In this document: in pieces, positions 10,923 through 20,390 of the stretch | Layout: each line of letters opens with the position of its first letter | Position numbering within the stretch: the stretch's first letter is position 1 | DNA from: Diabrotica undecimpunctata | Taxonomy: Eukaryota; Arthropoda; Insecta; Coleoptera; Chrysomelidae | DNA length: 64,000 bases | NCBI RefSeq assembly: GCF_040954645.1 | Contig: NC_092807.1 | Location: 75,780,021 to 75,844,020 of the forward strand | Reading direction: 5' to 3' | The notes under the pieces: model-generated | The model's input: only the letters and a program-made list of their open reading frames with translations | What the model was told of the DNA's origin: nothing | Database searches by the model: none | Made by a program: the position numbers and the translations under genes

Positions 10923-11489
10923 GTATATGTAGAAGGAGAAATAAATGGTAAAAGGCATACGTTGTTGGTGGATACCGGACCGACCAGAACCATTATACGC
11001 CCGACAGTTATAATCAGCCGTAAGAAACTGTTACCAACGAGGTTGCGACTTCGGACCGCTACAGGTGAAAATGCCAACATTCATGGAGAAATCCAGGTAC
11101 AATTGGGAATTAGAGCAGAAAAGTTCATCCATACTGTTATAGTTGCTGACATCGAAGAGGATGTTATATTAGGAATGGACGTAATGAATATGCATGGATT
11201 CCAATTGGATTTTAAGAATAAGATAATCAAAATTGGCAACGAGGAGGTATTCCTTCATTCACATGATGACAACACTCTGCAAGCAGTCATTAATGAAGAT
11301 ACAGTCGTGCATGCGAGAAGCGAAACGATCATAGTAGCGCGGCTACAGGGAATTGTGGACGAAGGGACACCTGTTATGATGGAGCATTGGAACGATGACG
11401 ACGAGGTTGGCCGTGGAATCATAATTGGAAAAGAATTGGTGACTTCGACTAAAGAAATTCTTGTGAGACTTATCAATGTCAATGACTAG
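10923..11489 (+). pseudogene. Retroviral-type aspartic protease (Gypsy-D)
   Basis: The open frame contains LLVDTGPTRTII, with the active-site D-T-G at about 10970, and VILGMDVMNMHG near 11165-11200, the second conserved protease motif. This enzyme would cut the Gag-Pol polyprotein. The frame ends at a TAG at 11487, just before a continuing Pol frame at 11493 in the same phase (QPVTIKKETKVGT-like text), so a single nonsense change separates protease from the linker to reverse transcriptase. Confidence 0.82.
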
Positions 11490-11492
11490 CCA

Positions 11493-12126
11493 GTGACCAT
11501 CAAGAAAGAGACAAAAGTAGGAACTTGTGTACCTGTGACATCCTTAATCCGTCAGGCGACTACATCTGATAATTCCAACGACAAATTCCACCAAATGGTT
11601 GCAGTTGCTGGACAGTCTCTAAATCAAATGGAGAAAAGGAAATTAAGGGAATTTCTTCGGCAGTATCGTGATATTTTCGTACCGAAAGGAGGAAAGACGG
11701 GAAGAACTACCGGTGTTAAGCATAAAATTGATACTGGTAATGCTAAGCCAATTCGTCAAACAGCTCGACGATTACCACAGACGAAAAGAGAGGAAGCTGA
11801 AACAATTGTTCAGAAAATGAAGAAAGACGGGGTGATAGAACCTTCGGTTCGACGAGCCCATGGGTCTTTCCGGTGGTCCTGGTTAAGAAGAAACACGGAA
11901 CGTCGAGGTTCTGTGTGGATTACCGTTTGCTGTACAACGTTACCAATAAAGATAGTTATCCTCTGCCTCGGATCGACGACACGTTGGACACATTGGCTGG
12001 AAGTATATTGTTTTCTACTTTGGATCTGAAGTCTGGATACTGGCAGGTAGAAATGGACCCAGTAGATAAACAAAAGACAGCCTTCACCATAGGATCTGGA
12101 TTGTGGCAATTCAACGTTATGCCATT
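11493..12126 (+). pseudogene. Reverse transcriptase, N-terminal half (Gypsy-D)
   Basis: Two overlapping frames: 11493-11870 gives the connection and fingers (LREFLRQYRDIF, TARRLPQTKREEAETIVQ, MKKDGVIEPS), then a frameshift near 11870 moves to the frame of VLVKKKHGTSRFCVDYRLL, SYPLPRIDDTLDTL, FSTLDLKSGYWQVEM and LWQFNVMPF. The sequence stops before the catalytic YxDD box, because motif 4 (MPFG) is fused to integrase at about 12127. With no YxDD this cannot be a functional polymerase. Confidence 0.88.
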
Positions 12127-12560
12127 CACAATGGCCTACAGATCTGCTGTTAACGAATCAACAGGCCAGACACCAGCCAGAGTCCTATTCGGACGCGAAA
12201 TGCGACTACCTTGTGATCTAGAGTTTGGTTGTCGACCTGGAGAAGATGTAGCAGGTGAAGATTATGTGATCGAATTACGAAGAAGAATGGACGATGTACA
12301 TGAGTTGGTCCGTTCCCACCTTCAGATCGCTAGCGACCGAATGAAGAAACGGTACGATACACAAGCCGAAAAGGGTTGCTTTAAGAAGAACGACAAAGTC
12401 TGGCTGTATAATCCCAAGAAGCGAAAAGGTTGTTCTCCCAAATTGCAGCAGTTTTGGGAAGGTCCATAACTCATTATGGAGAAGATCAACGATGCCATCT
12501 ACTGAATAGCAAGATTCCGAGGGGAAAGCCGATGATAGTACACCATAACCGGCTGGCGTC
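12127..12560 (+). pseudogene. Integrase C-terminal region, joined to RT by deletion (Gypsy-D)
   Basis: Directly after the RT fragment the same frame reads MAYRSAVNESTGQTPARVLF, then REMRLPCDLEFG and DKVWLYNPKKRKGCSPKLQQ, ending FWEGP at 12469. This is the end of the integrase catalytic core and the GPY/F-like module. Everything between RT motif 4 and the late integrase core, about two-thirds of pol, is gone. After FWEGP two stop codons (TAA, TGA) and a frameshift near 12520 lead into KPMIVHHNRLASF. The join lies in a short shared phrase, which suggests deletion by end-joining. Confidence 0.85.
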
Positions 12561-12717
12561 TTTCGAAGGTGACCACGACGTAGATGAAGAAGTGGAAGTA
12601 AACCAAGTCCAAGATGTGTCTGACCTCACGTTTGAGGAATTCATGGGTGCCTATGGAGGTACCGGTAAAGCAAGACATGGTGTTACCACTGAAGAAAATC
12701 AAGATCTACTCGCGCTT

Positions 12718-13092
12718 CCCGATGACTACTCGCTGGCCCTTACCATCCCGGCCAGTATCAAAGATGCACCAGGGTTGGCATCCGTATTTCGAAGTAAGTT
12801 CGGTCGAGTTGCAGAACTTCAATGCCAAGTGCCAGCTACCGGGAAAGCCTTGAAACTCCAAGATGCATCACGTTACCTTTTCTACCTGGTAACAAAAGAC
12901 ACTGCCCGTGACCAACCCTACCTACCGAGATGTATGGGAAGCCTGACTTCAATTGAGAGATCACGTACTAGAGTCCGACGTGCAAAAGTTAGCCATGCCA
13001 AAGTTAGAGTGCCGCCAATTAGATTGGAGGGTTATCCGAAATATGGTGGAGGAGATCTTTAAAGAAACCGAAGTCCAGGTGTTAGTCTGTTG
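12718..13092 (+). pseudogene. Macrodomain, TARG1/OARD1-like, at the 3' end of Gypsy-D pol
   Basis: Two frames joined by a frameshift near 12920, the second with one TGA, read LPDDYSLALTIPA, APGLASVFRSKFGRVAEL, RYLFYLVTK, QLDWRVI and NMVEEIFKETEVQVLVC. Order and spacing match ADP-ribose-binding macrodomains of the TARG1/OARD1 (C6orf130) type: a G-x-A-x-x-F-x-x-K-F-G loop, an R-Y-x-x-Y-L-x-T-K strand and a closing M-x-E-E-x-F helix. Family members bind or remove ADP-ribose. The strand lysine equivalent to human Lys84 is kept, while the C-G-L-D segment with Asp125 is replaced by C-R-Q-L-D, so catalysis is doubtful. It lies in phase with the end of integrase after about 60 linker residues. Confidence 0.82.
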
Positions 13093-13132
13093 CAATCCGC
13101 ATAGTTACTGGTGCGGAGAGAAAACCGTCCCT

Positions 13133-13189
13133 TGTCATTTTTATACAACTGGAAGTTGTAAAAGAGGGTCCAGTTGCTGATACCAGCAT
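13133..13189 (+). pseudogene. CCCH zinc finger after the macrodomain (Gypsy-D)
   Basis: In the macrodomain's second frame, CHFYTTGSCKRGSSC is followed by a TGA codon, then Y-Q-H. The spacing C-x7-C-x5-C-x3-H is that of RNA-binding CCCH fingers. The TGA falls at the first residue of the last spacer, where arginine (CGA) is usual, so a single C-to-T change probably broke it. It is the last coding feature before the polypurine tract, 49 bases downstream. A role in binding element RNA is inference. Confidence 0.78.
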
Positions 13190-13250
13190 ACCGTTTCAGT
13201 TCCAGTCCCGACAAGGTTCCAGGAGGCACCATCTTTTAAGAGGGGGGCAA

Positions 13251-13440
13251 TGTTACGATAGATGATGACGCATCGTATGGCTCAGAACTGTAAACATATT
13301 TATTACTAATATCTTTTCTATTCAAGTATTTTCTAGATCATACACCGGCCGGCGGAGACAACAGGTAGTGGCCGATGGGTCCCCTCCGATAAAAAACCTG
13401 CTTTTGTAGGAGTTCCCCCGATAGAAGGTCATCGATTCTT

Positions 13441-13444
<4 letters not shown>
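13251..13444 (+). mobile_element. 3' LTR of Gypsy-D, truncated
   Basis: It begins TGTTACGATAG three bases after a purine tract (13238-13247), the expected start of a 3' LTR. It continues for about 194 bases and stops at a (TA)n tract without a recognisable CA end. No 5' LTR is present for comparison, so the boundary rests on the purine tract and the TG. Confidence 0.7.

Positions 13445-13531
<87 letters not shown>
13445..13531. repeat. (TA)n between Gypsy-D and the Penelope-like element
   Basis: About 87 bases of AT dinucleotides. The translated IYIYIY frame across it is an artefact. Confidence 0.97.
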
Positions 13532-13534
<3 letters not shown>

Positions 13535-13563
13535 AGTTTTGATATTTCCGCGGGAGCTGTATG

Positions 13564-13730
13564 TTATATCAATGGTATTCCGGGTTTGACTCCGCGTTAA
13601 ATGTTGTTGGTTTTGATAAAAACCATTTTGACGACGTTTCGGCAAGATCTCACTTGCCATTTTCAAATCTCTCTGGATGGTCTGCTTCTTGTCGATGTTC
13701 GAGTGGAAGTGACGCTACGGGTGTTAGGCG
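13564..13730 (-). repeat. PLE terminal repeat, minus-strand copy, with decayed hammerhead motif
   Basis: It pairs with 14623-14788 as an inverted repeat. On the minus strand it carries UUUGAAAAUGGCAAG, UGAG and CUUGCC followed by GAAACGUC, which has the helix II, GAAA and minimal helix III of PLE hammerheads, but the CUGANGA box reads UUGAAAA and so lacks the essential C3 and G8. Cleavage is therefore not expected. The codons for the protein's last residues lie within the repeat. Confidence 0.75.
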
Positions 13731-14626
13731 GCTGGTTTTTGTAGTTACTGCGCGTTGCGCGCGCTCTTGTAATTGGTCCAGTGCGCAGGTCAGTGGGCAG
13801 GGTCTTGGTCGATTCCGTTCTTGCGTTATTCTTCGGGATAATTGGTTTCCATGTTTTTGGCAATCTTTGGGCATCGTCTCGAGAATTTAAATTATTTTCT
13901 TGTTTTTCTATTTCTATGGCTTCTCTGATAATTCGTTTTCTCTTGTTTTCGACATTCGCTAACATTACCGTATGTTTGAGGTCAATTTTGTGTCCTGTAG
14001 CTAAAGAATGCTGGGCTAGGGATGACGTCGTTTCTTTTCGTTCGATGGCATTGCGATGTTCTTCTTGTCTTACTTGGATCCTTCTATTTGTCTGTCCAAT
14101 ATAGGCTCTATCGCATTCTCCACAGGGAATTTTGTATACTCCTTGGTTTTCTAGGAGAATCTTTGTCTTGGCAGATGGTAATATGTTTGCGATTTTTCTG
14201 TCGGTGTTGAAGACAGTCTCTATTTTGTGTTTTCTCAGGACCCTGCTTATCTTCTCTGTTGTGCCTTTAATATACGGTAGAGTGGTTTTGGCAATCGGTT
14301 TTTCGTCTTCTTTTATTTCTTTTGTTGTTTTTTGTGGTCTTCGTGCCTTTTCGATTCTGTGTGTGGAAAAGCCGTTGTTTTTTAACGCTTTTGTAACTTT
14401 CTGCATTTCTTCTTTCTTGTGTTCTTCGTCTGTTAGTCGTTCAGATCTTACAGTCAGAGTTTTTATGACTGAATTCAATTGTGCAGGATGGTGGTGTGAA
14501 TCTGCATGTAGGTATCTGTCAGTGTGAGTTGGTTTTCGATACACTGTATATCCAATGTTGCCGTTTTCTTTCTTTATTATTAAGACGTCTAGGAAAGGTA
14601 GTTGTTGATTACTTTCTAATACCGCC
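13663..14626 (-). pseudogene. Penelope polymerase C-terminus with GIY-YIG endonuclease
   Basis: The minus-strand frame opens at the inverted-repeat junction near 14622 with QQLPFLDVLI and TVYRKPTHTDRYLHADS, the conserved end of the PLE reverse transcriptase, then a basic linker, then GVYKIPCGECDRAYIGQTNR (about 14130-14080) followed by RQEEHRNAI, which is the GIY-YIG nuclease motif with its conserved arginine. A downstream basic tail (RARATRSNYKNQ) ends in a serine/arginine-rich segment. The nuclease nicks target DNA for primed reverse transcription. The frame is open to its stop, but without the catalytic RT core the copy cannot move by itself. Confidence 0.9.
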
Positions 14627-14783
14627 TAACACCCGTAGCGTCACTTCCACTCGAACATCGACAAGAAGCAGACCATCCAGAGAGGCTTGAAAATGGCAAG
14701 TGAGATCTTGCCGAAACGTCGTCAAAATGGTTTTTATCAAAACCAACAACATTTAACGCGGAGTCAAACCCGGAATACCATTG

Positions 14784-14788
<5 letters not shown>
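14623..14788 (+). repeat. PLE terminal repeat, inverted plus-strand copy
   Basis: Reverse complement of 13564-13730 apart from a few changes, starting at cgcctaacacccgtagcg. The hammerhead-like segment is at 14686-14718, with GAAAC at 14713-14717 and the same damaged box as in the other copy. The shared damage suggests that it was already present in the source element before this inverted copy formed. Confidence 0.78.

Positions 14789-14843
<55 letters not shown>
14788..14843. repeat. (TA)n right of the Penelope-like element
   Basis: About 56 bases of AT dinucleotides directly after the inverted terminal repeat. Confidence 0.97.
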
Positions 14844-14848
<5 letters not shown>

Positions 14849-16229
14849 CATTTTAGTTAAAGGAACAGTTAGTTTTTGAACATTGCGTCGAGTTTTTAAA
14901 ATGTAACGCACGTAGATAAATTATATATTTATTAGTGTAAAATAAATTAGTTATATTGTACAAATAAAGACTTTAAATAAACTTGTAAGTGTTATAAGTG
15001 TAGAACATTTGATAATAAATAAAAACAATAAATTAGATTAATAATAATATAACAATAGTTTAAGAAAGTGTTCGTCGAAATGTTTATTAAAACCACGGAC
15101 AATAGGTTTTAGTTAAAGAAAGGAGAGACCATTAAGTTTTCGAGATATGCGGGTAGGAAACTCATTAGCCCGTACGGTACATGGTAGATAGTTTAAATCT
15201 ACCTTTGTATTAAGATTCTCAAAAATAGATAAGAATTTGATTATTTGTAGAAAATAGAATAAGGATACGGAATTTTATTTCTTTCTTGGAACTCCATAAA
15301 GACAAAAAGATACGTAAATTTGAAAATTTGTTTAGATTAAGGAGAGAGGTAGTTTTGGATAAATGATGAGACATGATTGAATGTTGGTTTTGATTGGATG
15401 GAAAATTAATTGTGGGGGAACGATTTGGAAGTCGGAGAATGAATGGGGAGAGTGAGGCAGTGTGTTTTGTTCGATTGAAAGGAGAAGTCCAGTTTTGAGT
15501 GCAGTGTACTAAAAAAGGAAAAGGCCGGTTTGTGTTTGAAAAGTTACAAGCATCATCAAAAAAATCGTAAAACGAGTAATAGGCCAAGTCGAGAGATGAT
15601 GATTCTTGAGTCTAAAGTATCCAGTATTGTGTGAAACGTGGTATGGGTGAAGACAGTGTATAATCATCAGCAAAGGCCAGTAGATTTCTCTTATGATATG
15701 AATGTATTGTTTTTCGTGTTAAATACCACAGGGTATATGGAACTACATATTTCACTACTATAAAATCATCAAATTTCAATCAGTTTTGTTTATTATAAAT
15801 CATTGTAGTTGATTTTTTTGATGATACAATAATATTGATAAATAAAAATTGTTTTTATATCAAGAAAATTAAACATCGAGAACATTCTGTAAAGCAGAAG
15901 TAGAGAGATTCACAGTTATTGATTTAAAAAAAATTGGAGACAAAAAGAAATAAGATTCCTTTTTTTTGTAATAATTGTTATATGAAATAAAGATAGGAGA
16001 ATAAATAAAATTTGCAATATTGAATATCGATTTCCGTTTTGATAAAATAAACGATTTTTATAATTTCTAATTGAAATCCATATGTGTATTATTTTGATTC
16101 TCTTTTGTCTATCCCTATAAGGAAAACACTGAGAAATATTTGAAGCCACAAAAGTAAGTATCGACAGGATCATTCAGCCCTGAGATTTATATTTTATTTA
16201 TGTTTTGATTTGTTTAATTAAGATTTTGT
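14844..16229. other. Unclassified sequence, possibly a non-coding element
   Basis: About 1.4 kb with no coding frame that I recognise. It starts next to a TA tract, has several aataaa phrases between 14940 and 15040, and its composition (long purine-rich stretches at 15280-15560) resembles the non-coding LTR relics elsewhere in the window. I found no matching second copy, so no element is called. Confidence 0.5.
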
Positions 16230-16740
16230 CGCCTTACGCATTACACTGTGTAACAGAGGATATCTGATTACCTGGTATTACTACGTATTAATAGGTACCG
16301 GGTTCTTTAAAAAACAGGTATACAAATACAAAAGAACTTGGGCTTATTATTTAATGGAATGGTCACTTGCATAGAAAATTTTATTTTCTCTGTATTTTTA
16401 AAAATGTTATTTTTTTATTTAATATAATTTTATTAGTTCAATGCCGAAGTCGATGTTTTTTTAATTGCAGAAATTTCATAATATATTTTGTTTACGTAAG
16501 TACGTATTGTACGTTTTATGTAAGCACCCGATTAATAAAAACTGCTTTTATTTCATCCAATGTTCTGCGATATCTTGTATAAAGTTTTTTTTATTATTTT
16601 AATTCTGGTCTTATTTGTGTAGTACATATGATATCTCGATAAAAGGTTATCTCAACATAAATATGGTTAAGTGCTACAATAGATATTTTTGTGTTAAAAT
16701 GGGTAATAGTGTGCACAAAAAGAAAGAATGGTTAATTTGT
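16230..16740. repeat. Dispersed repeat, copy 2 (partner 440-840)
   Basis: Colinear with 440-840, ending at the phrase aagaatggttaattt. It passes directly into LINE relic 3 at 16741, which places this repeat next to the same LINE in at least one copy. Confidence 0.6.
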
Positions 16741-17130
16741 AGGGCGGAAGGACGTGCGCCTCATTTTTAGCTAACAAGCTTGCGAAGAATATTAATTCTG
16801 GTCCTCAATTTACCTTTTGGTTTTAAACAATGATCTGTGAATGACCACGTGCGATACAAACTATTTTCAAGGAATTTATAGGAAGTCTACAGTTCAACGA
16901 TTTCATGACATGGTTGGATGTTCAGTTTTGTGAAAGCGTCTATGTTAGGGAAATTGAAGGAGCACACATGAGTTTTTCAGGGGGTTTGGCTGAAAATTGA
17001 TTCATAGTTTATTTTTTATTGTGCAATAATAGGTGTATCATCTATATAATAGAAGTCCTAGTATCTACCGGTATGGGTTGATCGTTTGTGTAAATGTTAT
17101 ACAGTGTAGGTGTCTTATTGCTGTAACGAA
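16741..17130 (-). pseudogene. Non-LTR reverse transcriptase relic 3
   Basis: Third copy of the minus-strand LINE, equivalent to about 1343-1770 in the first. It retains the downstream part and the region of the YADD box near 17030, where a YTNDQPIP-like phrase ends near 17090, but the upstream fingers are absent. Several stops are present. Confidence 0.7.
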
Positions 17131-17581
17131 GATATTTTGCCTACCATAGGGTAAGATTTTGGGGGTAGAAGATTGGGGAATAGAAACTATGGGGGTGGAG
17201 ATAGGGTAAGCAAGATAAACGCTACTTGTGCGAACGGCACTCAGGGTTCGTTAGGAGAGCTGGGGTGGATAAGTAAAAGATAAGTGGTTTGGATTGGGGC
17301 AACTACAGAAATATAAAACAAAAGGTCATAAATCTCTTGGGACAAAACAAAACAACAAGAAATAGGAAACACCTCTAGTAATTTATAAAGAGCGCCACTT
17401 CAAGGTGCCTAATTATAAAAATTACAACAAGTTTTAACTAGGGAAATAATTATCAGAAATGCAAAACATATATTTTTCAAATAAAACTAAAAAGTATTAG
17501 TTAAAAAAATAAACAAATGTTAAGAAACAAAATTTAACATTTATTTTTGTGTCACCACAAACAGTTACAAAAATAAGACAA
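17131..17581. other. Spacer without a recognisable gene
   Basis: It includes a G-rich stretch at 17155-17300 with several runs of four or five G, and an AT-rich part leading to the Gypsy-A 5' LTR. No coding frame or RNA gene was recognised. Confidence 0.55.
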
Positions 17582-17790
17582 TGTAACAGCCACACCGCTC
17601 CATGGCTGAATACCACCGAAGTTACCATGACAGTGTCCACCGAGAGTGAACGGTGACAAGAGACATATATATATGTTTGTTGTTGTAAGATGTAGGTTAA
17701 ATTGTAACACATGGTTTTCCTTTTAATAAAATCGTGTACATCAATATTCACAGTCATTACCTAACTATTTTAACTAATACCCACATCACA
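17582..17790 (+). mobile_element. 5' LTR of Gypsy-A copy 1
   Basis: 209 bp with TG and CA ends, matching the 200- and 208-bp LTRs of copy 2. It contains tggttttccttttaataaaa, a candidate polyadenylation region, near the 3' side. Confidence 0.88.
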
Positions 17791-17792
17791 AC

Positions 17793-17809
17793 TGGCACCC
17801 AACTTGGGC
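17793..17809 (+). promoter_or_regulatory. Primer-binding site, tRNA-Lys type
   Basis: TGGCACCCAACTTGGGC lies two bases after the LTR. It differs at two positions from the TGGCGCCCAACGTGGGG complementary to the insect tRNA-Lys 3' end that primes gypsy-type elements. Confidence 0.8.
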
Positions 17810-18230
17810 AAAATAGTTTAAAGTGTAGTTCGTACTTTCGTACTGTGAAAATCGTAAAGTTTCATTGTGAACAGGAAAAAGTGTTTTTGCTCCTGCCATT
17901 GTAAGGTGATTAGTGGACATTTTCACTTAGTTTAGTGCTTCACAACAATAAATCTACTGTGTATGTGACTGCTGTGGAAACTCCGCACAGACCATCCAAA
18001 AACATCCTGTGGGAATATCAATCTTCCACTAGGCCATTCAGAAACATCCTGTGGGAATATCAAGCTTCCATTCAAGGGTATTTACAAGAAATAAGCAACA
18101 GAAACTGTAAGCCTTTAATTTTTATTACTATTTTTGTGTTAAACTTGCAATCACGGCAACAAACGATAAACACAGTTATTCGCTTAGGTCGACGACGGTT
18201 TTTAGTTCAAGTGAATCAACATCAACAGAA

Positions 18231-19040
18231 ATGTCTTCGGTAAATTTAACAAGCGAACAGTTTCAAGCCTTATTAAATACAATAGCAAGGCCTATTTCGG
18301 ACTCAGGTAGTTTAGCAAAATGCGCTTCTCGCTTCGATGGATCAAAGGGGACTGATGTAAAAGCTTTTATAGATGCGGTCGAGATCTATAAAGAGTGCAC
18401 CCACGTGTCTGACGCGAACGCATTAAAGGGTATACCCATGCTGCTAGACGGTTTCGCCGTCACGTGGTTTCAAGGTGTTAAAAATACGGTAAACATGTGG
18501 GCCAGCGCCATTAATTTATTACGATCGACTTTTGGACCTCAAAAACCAGCCTACAGAGTATATCGGGAACTGTTTTCGACGGAACAAGATGCTAAAACTC
18601 CGTGTGACATTTTTGTATGCAAAGCGCGCGCGATAATAGCTGAGTTACCGGCAGATACATTAACCGAAGCCACTCAATTAGATATGGTATACGGTTTGTT
18701 GCATAGGAGAATACGTGAAAAAGTAGCACGTGATAAGATCAATACATTTAGCGAACTCTTAAAAGAAGCGAGGCAAACTGAAGAATCGTATGAAAATCCG
18801 GAAATAAACATTAAAAACGAAAACGAATCAAAACGGGTACGGTGTAGCTTTTGCCAAAAACCAGGTCACGTGAAGGATGAATGTCGAAAATTGGCCGCAG
18901 CCAGAACCAGGGAAGCAGATTCTCGAAAATCTTCGGTTGAGCCCAAACCTAATCCTCCTCTAGTAACTTCTCGTACTAGCCCTAAACCAACCTTTTCCAC
19001 TTCGAATCAGATTTCGTGTTATGGATGTAAGACTCCTTGA
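18231..19040 (+). pseudogene. Gag of Gypsy-A copy 1 (ends at a nonsense codon)
   Basis: Starts MSSVNLTSEQFQALLNTI at an ATG 440 bases after the LTR. It has the retrotransposon Gag core (FIDAVEIYKECTHV, LLRSTFGPQKPAYRVYRELF) and one CCHC knuckle, CSFCQKPGHVKDEC, at about residues 203-216. A second, degenerate knuckle begins CYGCKTP and is cut by TGA at 19038-19040, where copy 2 has GGA. The Pol frame at 19104 continues in the same phase, so the family's gag and pol form one reading frame and this stop is a lesion. Confidence 0.9.
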
Positions 19041-19103
19041 TTCATTAAGAGTAATTGTCCAAAATGCAAATCATCCAGTAAATCCTCAGCAGTATCTGAA
19101 TTT

Positions 19104-20390
19104 ATGCTTGCTGAAACAGTTAATGTCGACCAACAGTTTGCCACAAACCTATCAACTAAACCCATTGTTCAGGTCACTATTGAAGGTCATGTAGGTCATT
19201 GTTATCTTGATTCGGGAGCACAGTGCAGTATTGCTGGCTCTCAGCTAAGAGATATCCTCTTGAAGGATGAGGTACCCTTTTCCACAAAAAGTGTAGACAT
19301 GACCCTAGCGGATGGTAGGACTACTTCTACTACTGTTTTGGTCTTTGATTTAGTTGTTATCTTACAAAACCGCTCTCATAGCATTTCCTTAATTTCTGTG
19401 CCCACACACACAAATAGTCGTACCTTACTGGGGGCAGACTTCTTAAGAAAAGCTAACATCATTCTAGACATTCCTAATGACTCATGGTTTTATGGTGATG
19501 TCCCTAATATCCCCTACTCATTTGCTCCAGATCCAGCTCAGGTCAGCTCTCCTTGCCAGGTCAATAGCGTTACTCTTGCTCATTTAGAACTACGAGTAGA
19601 TGAAGGAATTTCTCTATCCTTAGACGAAAGATCCAATCTTAACAACATTGTTAAGGAAAATTCTGATTTATTCGTATATAATATAGACCCTACTCCATAT
19701 GCTGAACACTCCATTGTATTGGTTGATGATGTACCAATATCTGTTCCACCTTACCGTATGTCAGAGCCCAAAAGGCAATTACTGCGTCAGGAATTAGATA
19801 AACTTTTGGCTCAAGGCATAATCGAAGAGTGTGAGTCCCCATATGCTTCACCCGTGGTACTTGTGCCTAAGAGAGATGGAGGTATCAGATTAACAGTAGA
19901 CTATCGACGCTTAAACGCAATAACACGTGCAGATAAGTACCCTCTGCCACGTATTGAAGATATTTTGCATGCAGCAAAGGAAACCCGATTTATGACTACC
20001 CTCGACTTAAAATATGGTTATCATCAAATCTCTGTACGAACAGCTGATCGTGACAAAACAGCCTTCGTGTGTCCATTTGGCACCTTTCGTTACACACGCA
20101 TGCCCTTTGGTATGTGTAACAGTCCCGCTAGTTTCCAAAGGATGATTGATAAATTTCGTGCTGGTCTTCAAAATCTGAATATCCTAGCTTATTTAGATGA
20201 TCTGATATTATCCCCATCCTTCTCTGATCCCATAGACGATTTGAAACAAGTATTCAACCGGATGCGCCTATTTAAATTATGTCTAAATAGAGCAAAATGT
20301 TCATTCGCCTGTGAGGAATCCTATATCTCGGACACATTCTTTCACCTTTGGGTATCCGGCCAAGTGAAAATAAAGTATCTGCCAACATGA
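19104..20390 (+). pseudogene. Protease and reverse transcriptase of Gypsy-A copy 1
   Basis: The protease has YLDSGAQCSIAG (active-site D-S-G) and LLGADFLRKANIIL. RT follows with VVLVPKRDGGIRLTVDYRRL, YPLPRIEDIL, TTLDLKYGYHQISV, FRYTRMPFGMCNSPASFQRM and the catalytic AYLDDLI near 20195. Relative to copy 2 one isoleucine codon after YLDD is deleted. A 1-base deletion near 20320 throws the frame off just after CSFACEE, so the last residues are out of frame. Confidence 0.92.

Larger units (their letters stand above)
10587..13444 (+). mobile_element. Gypsy-D: 5'-truncated, internally deleted Ty3/gypsy element
   Basis: In order: the end of gag with one zinc knuckle, aspartic protease, the first half of reverse transcriptase, a large deletion, the integrase C-terminus, a macrodomain, a CCCH finger, a polypurine tract (aagagggggg, 13238-13247) and the start of a 3' LTR (TGTTACG at 13251). 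Both outer ends are cut at (TA)n tracts, so most of gag, the 5' LTR and the end of the 3' LTR are absent. Several stops and frameshifts show that it is inactive. Residue choice in the integrase tail (STGQTPARVLFGREMRLP) places it near the 412/mdg1-mdg3 group. Confidence 0.88.
13532..14788 (-). mobile_element. Penelope-like element, 5'-truncated, with inverted ends
   Basis: The minus strand encodes the end of a Penelope-type polymerase and its GIY-YIG endonuclease. The 3' terminal sequence (13564-13730) is repeated in inverted orientation at 14623-14788, so the element is bounded by an inverted repeat of about 167 bp. This is a known arrangement in PLEs, where 5'-truncated copies carry an inverted fragment of the terminal repeat upstream. 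(TA)n tracts touch both sides. The reverse-transcriptase core is missing. Confidence 0.88.

Noticed and set aside
13781..14527. Several plus-strand frames rich in Phe, Ser and Cys
   Set aside because: They are antisense to the Penelope GIY-YIG coding frame on the minus strand.
17155..17300. G-rich stretch as a possible G-quadruplex
   Set aside because: The runs of G are separated by long loops of about 10-15 bases and there is no supporting context.
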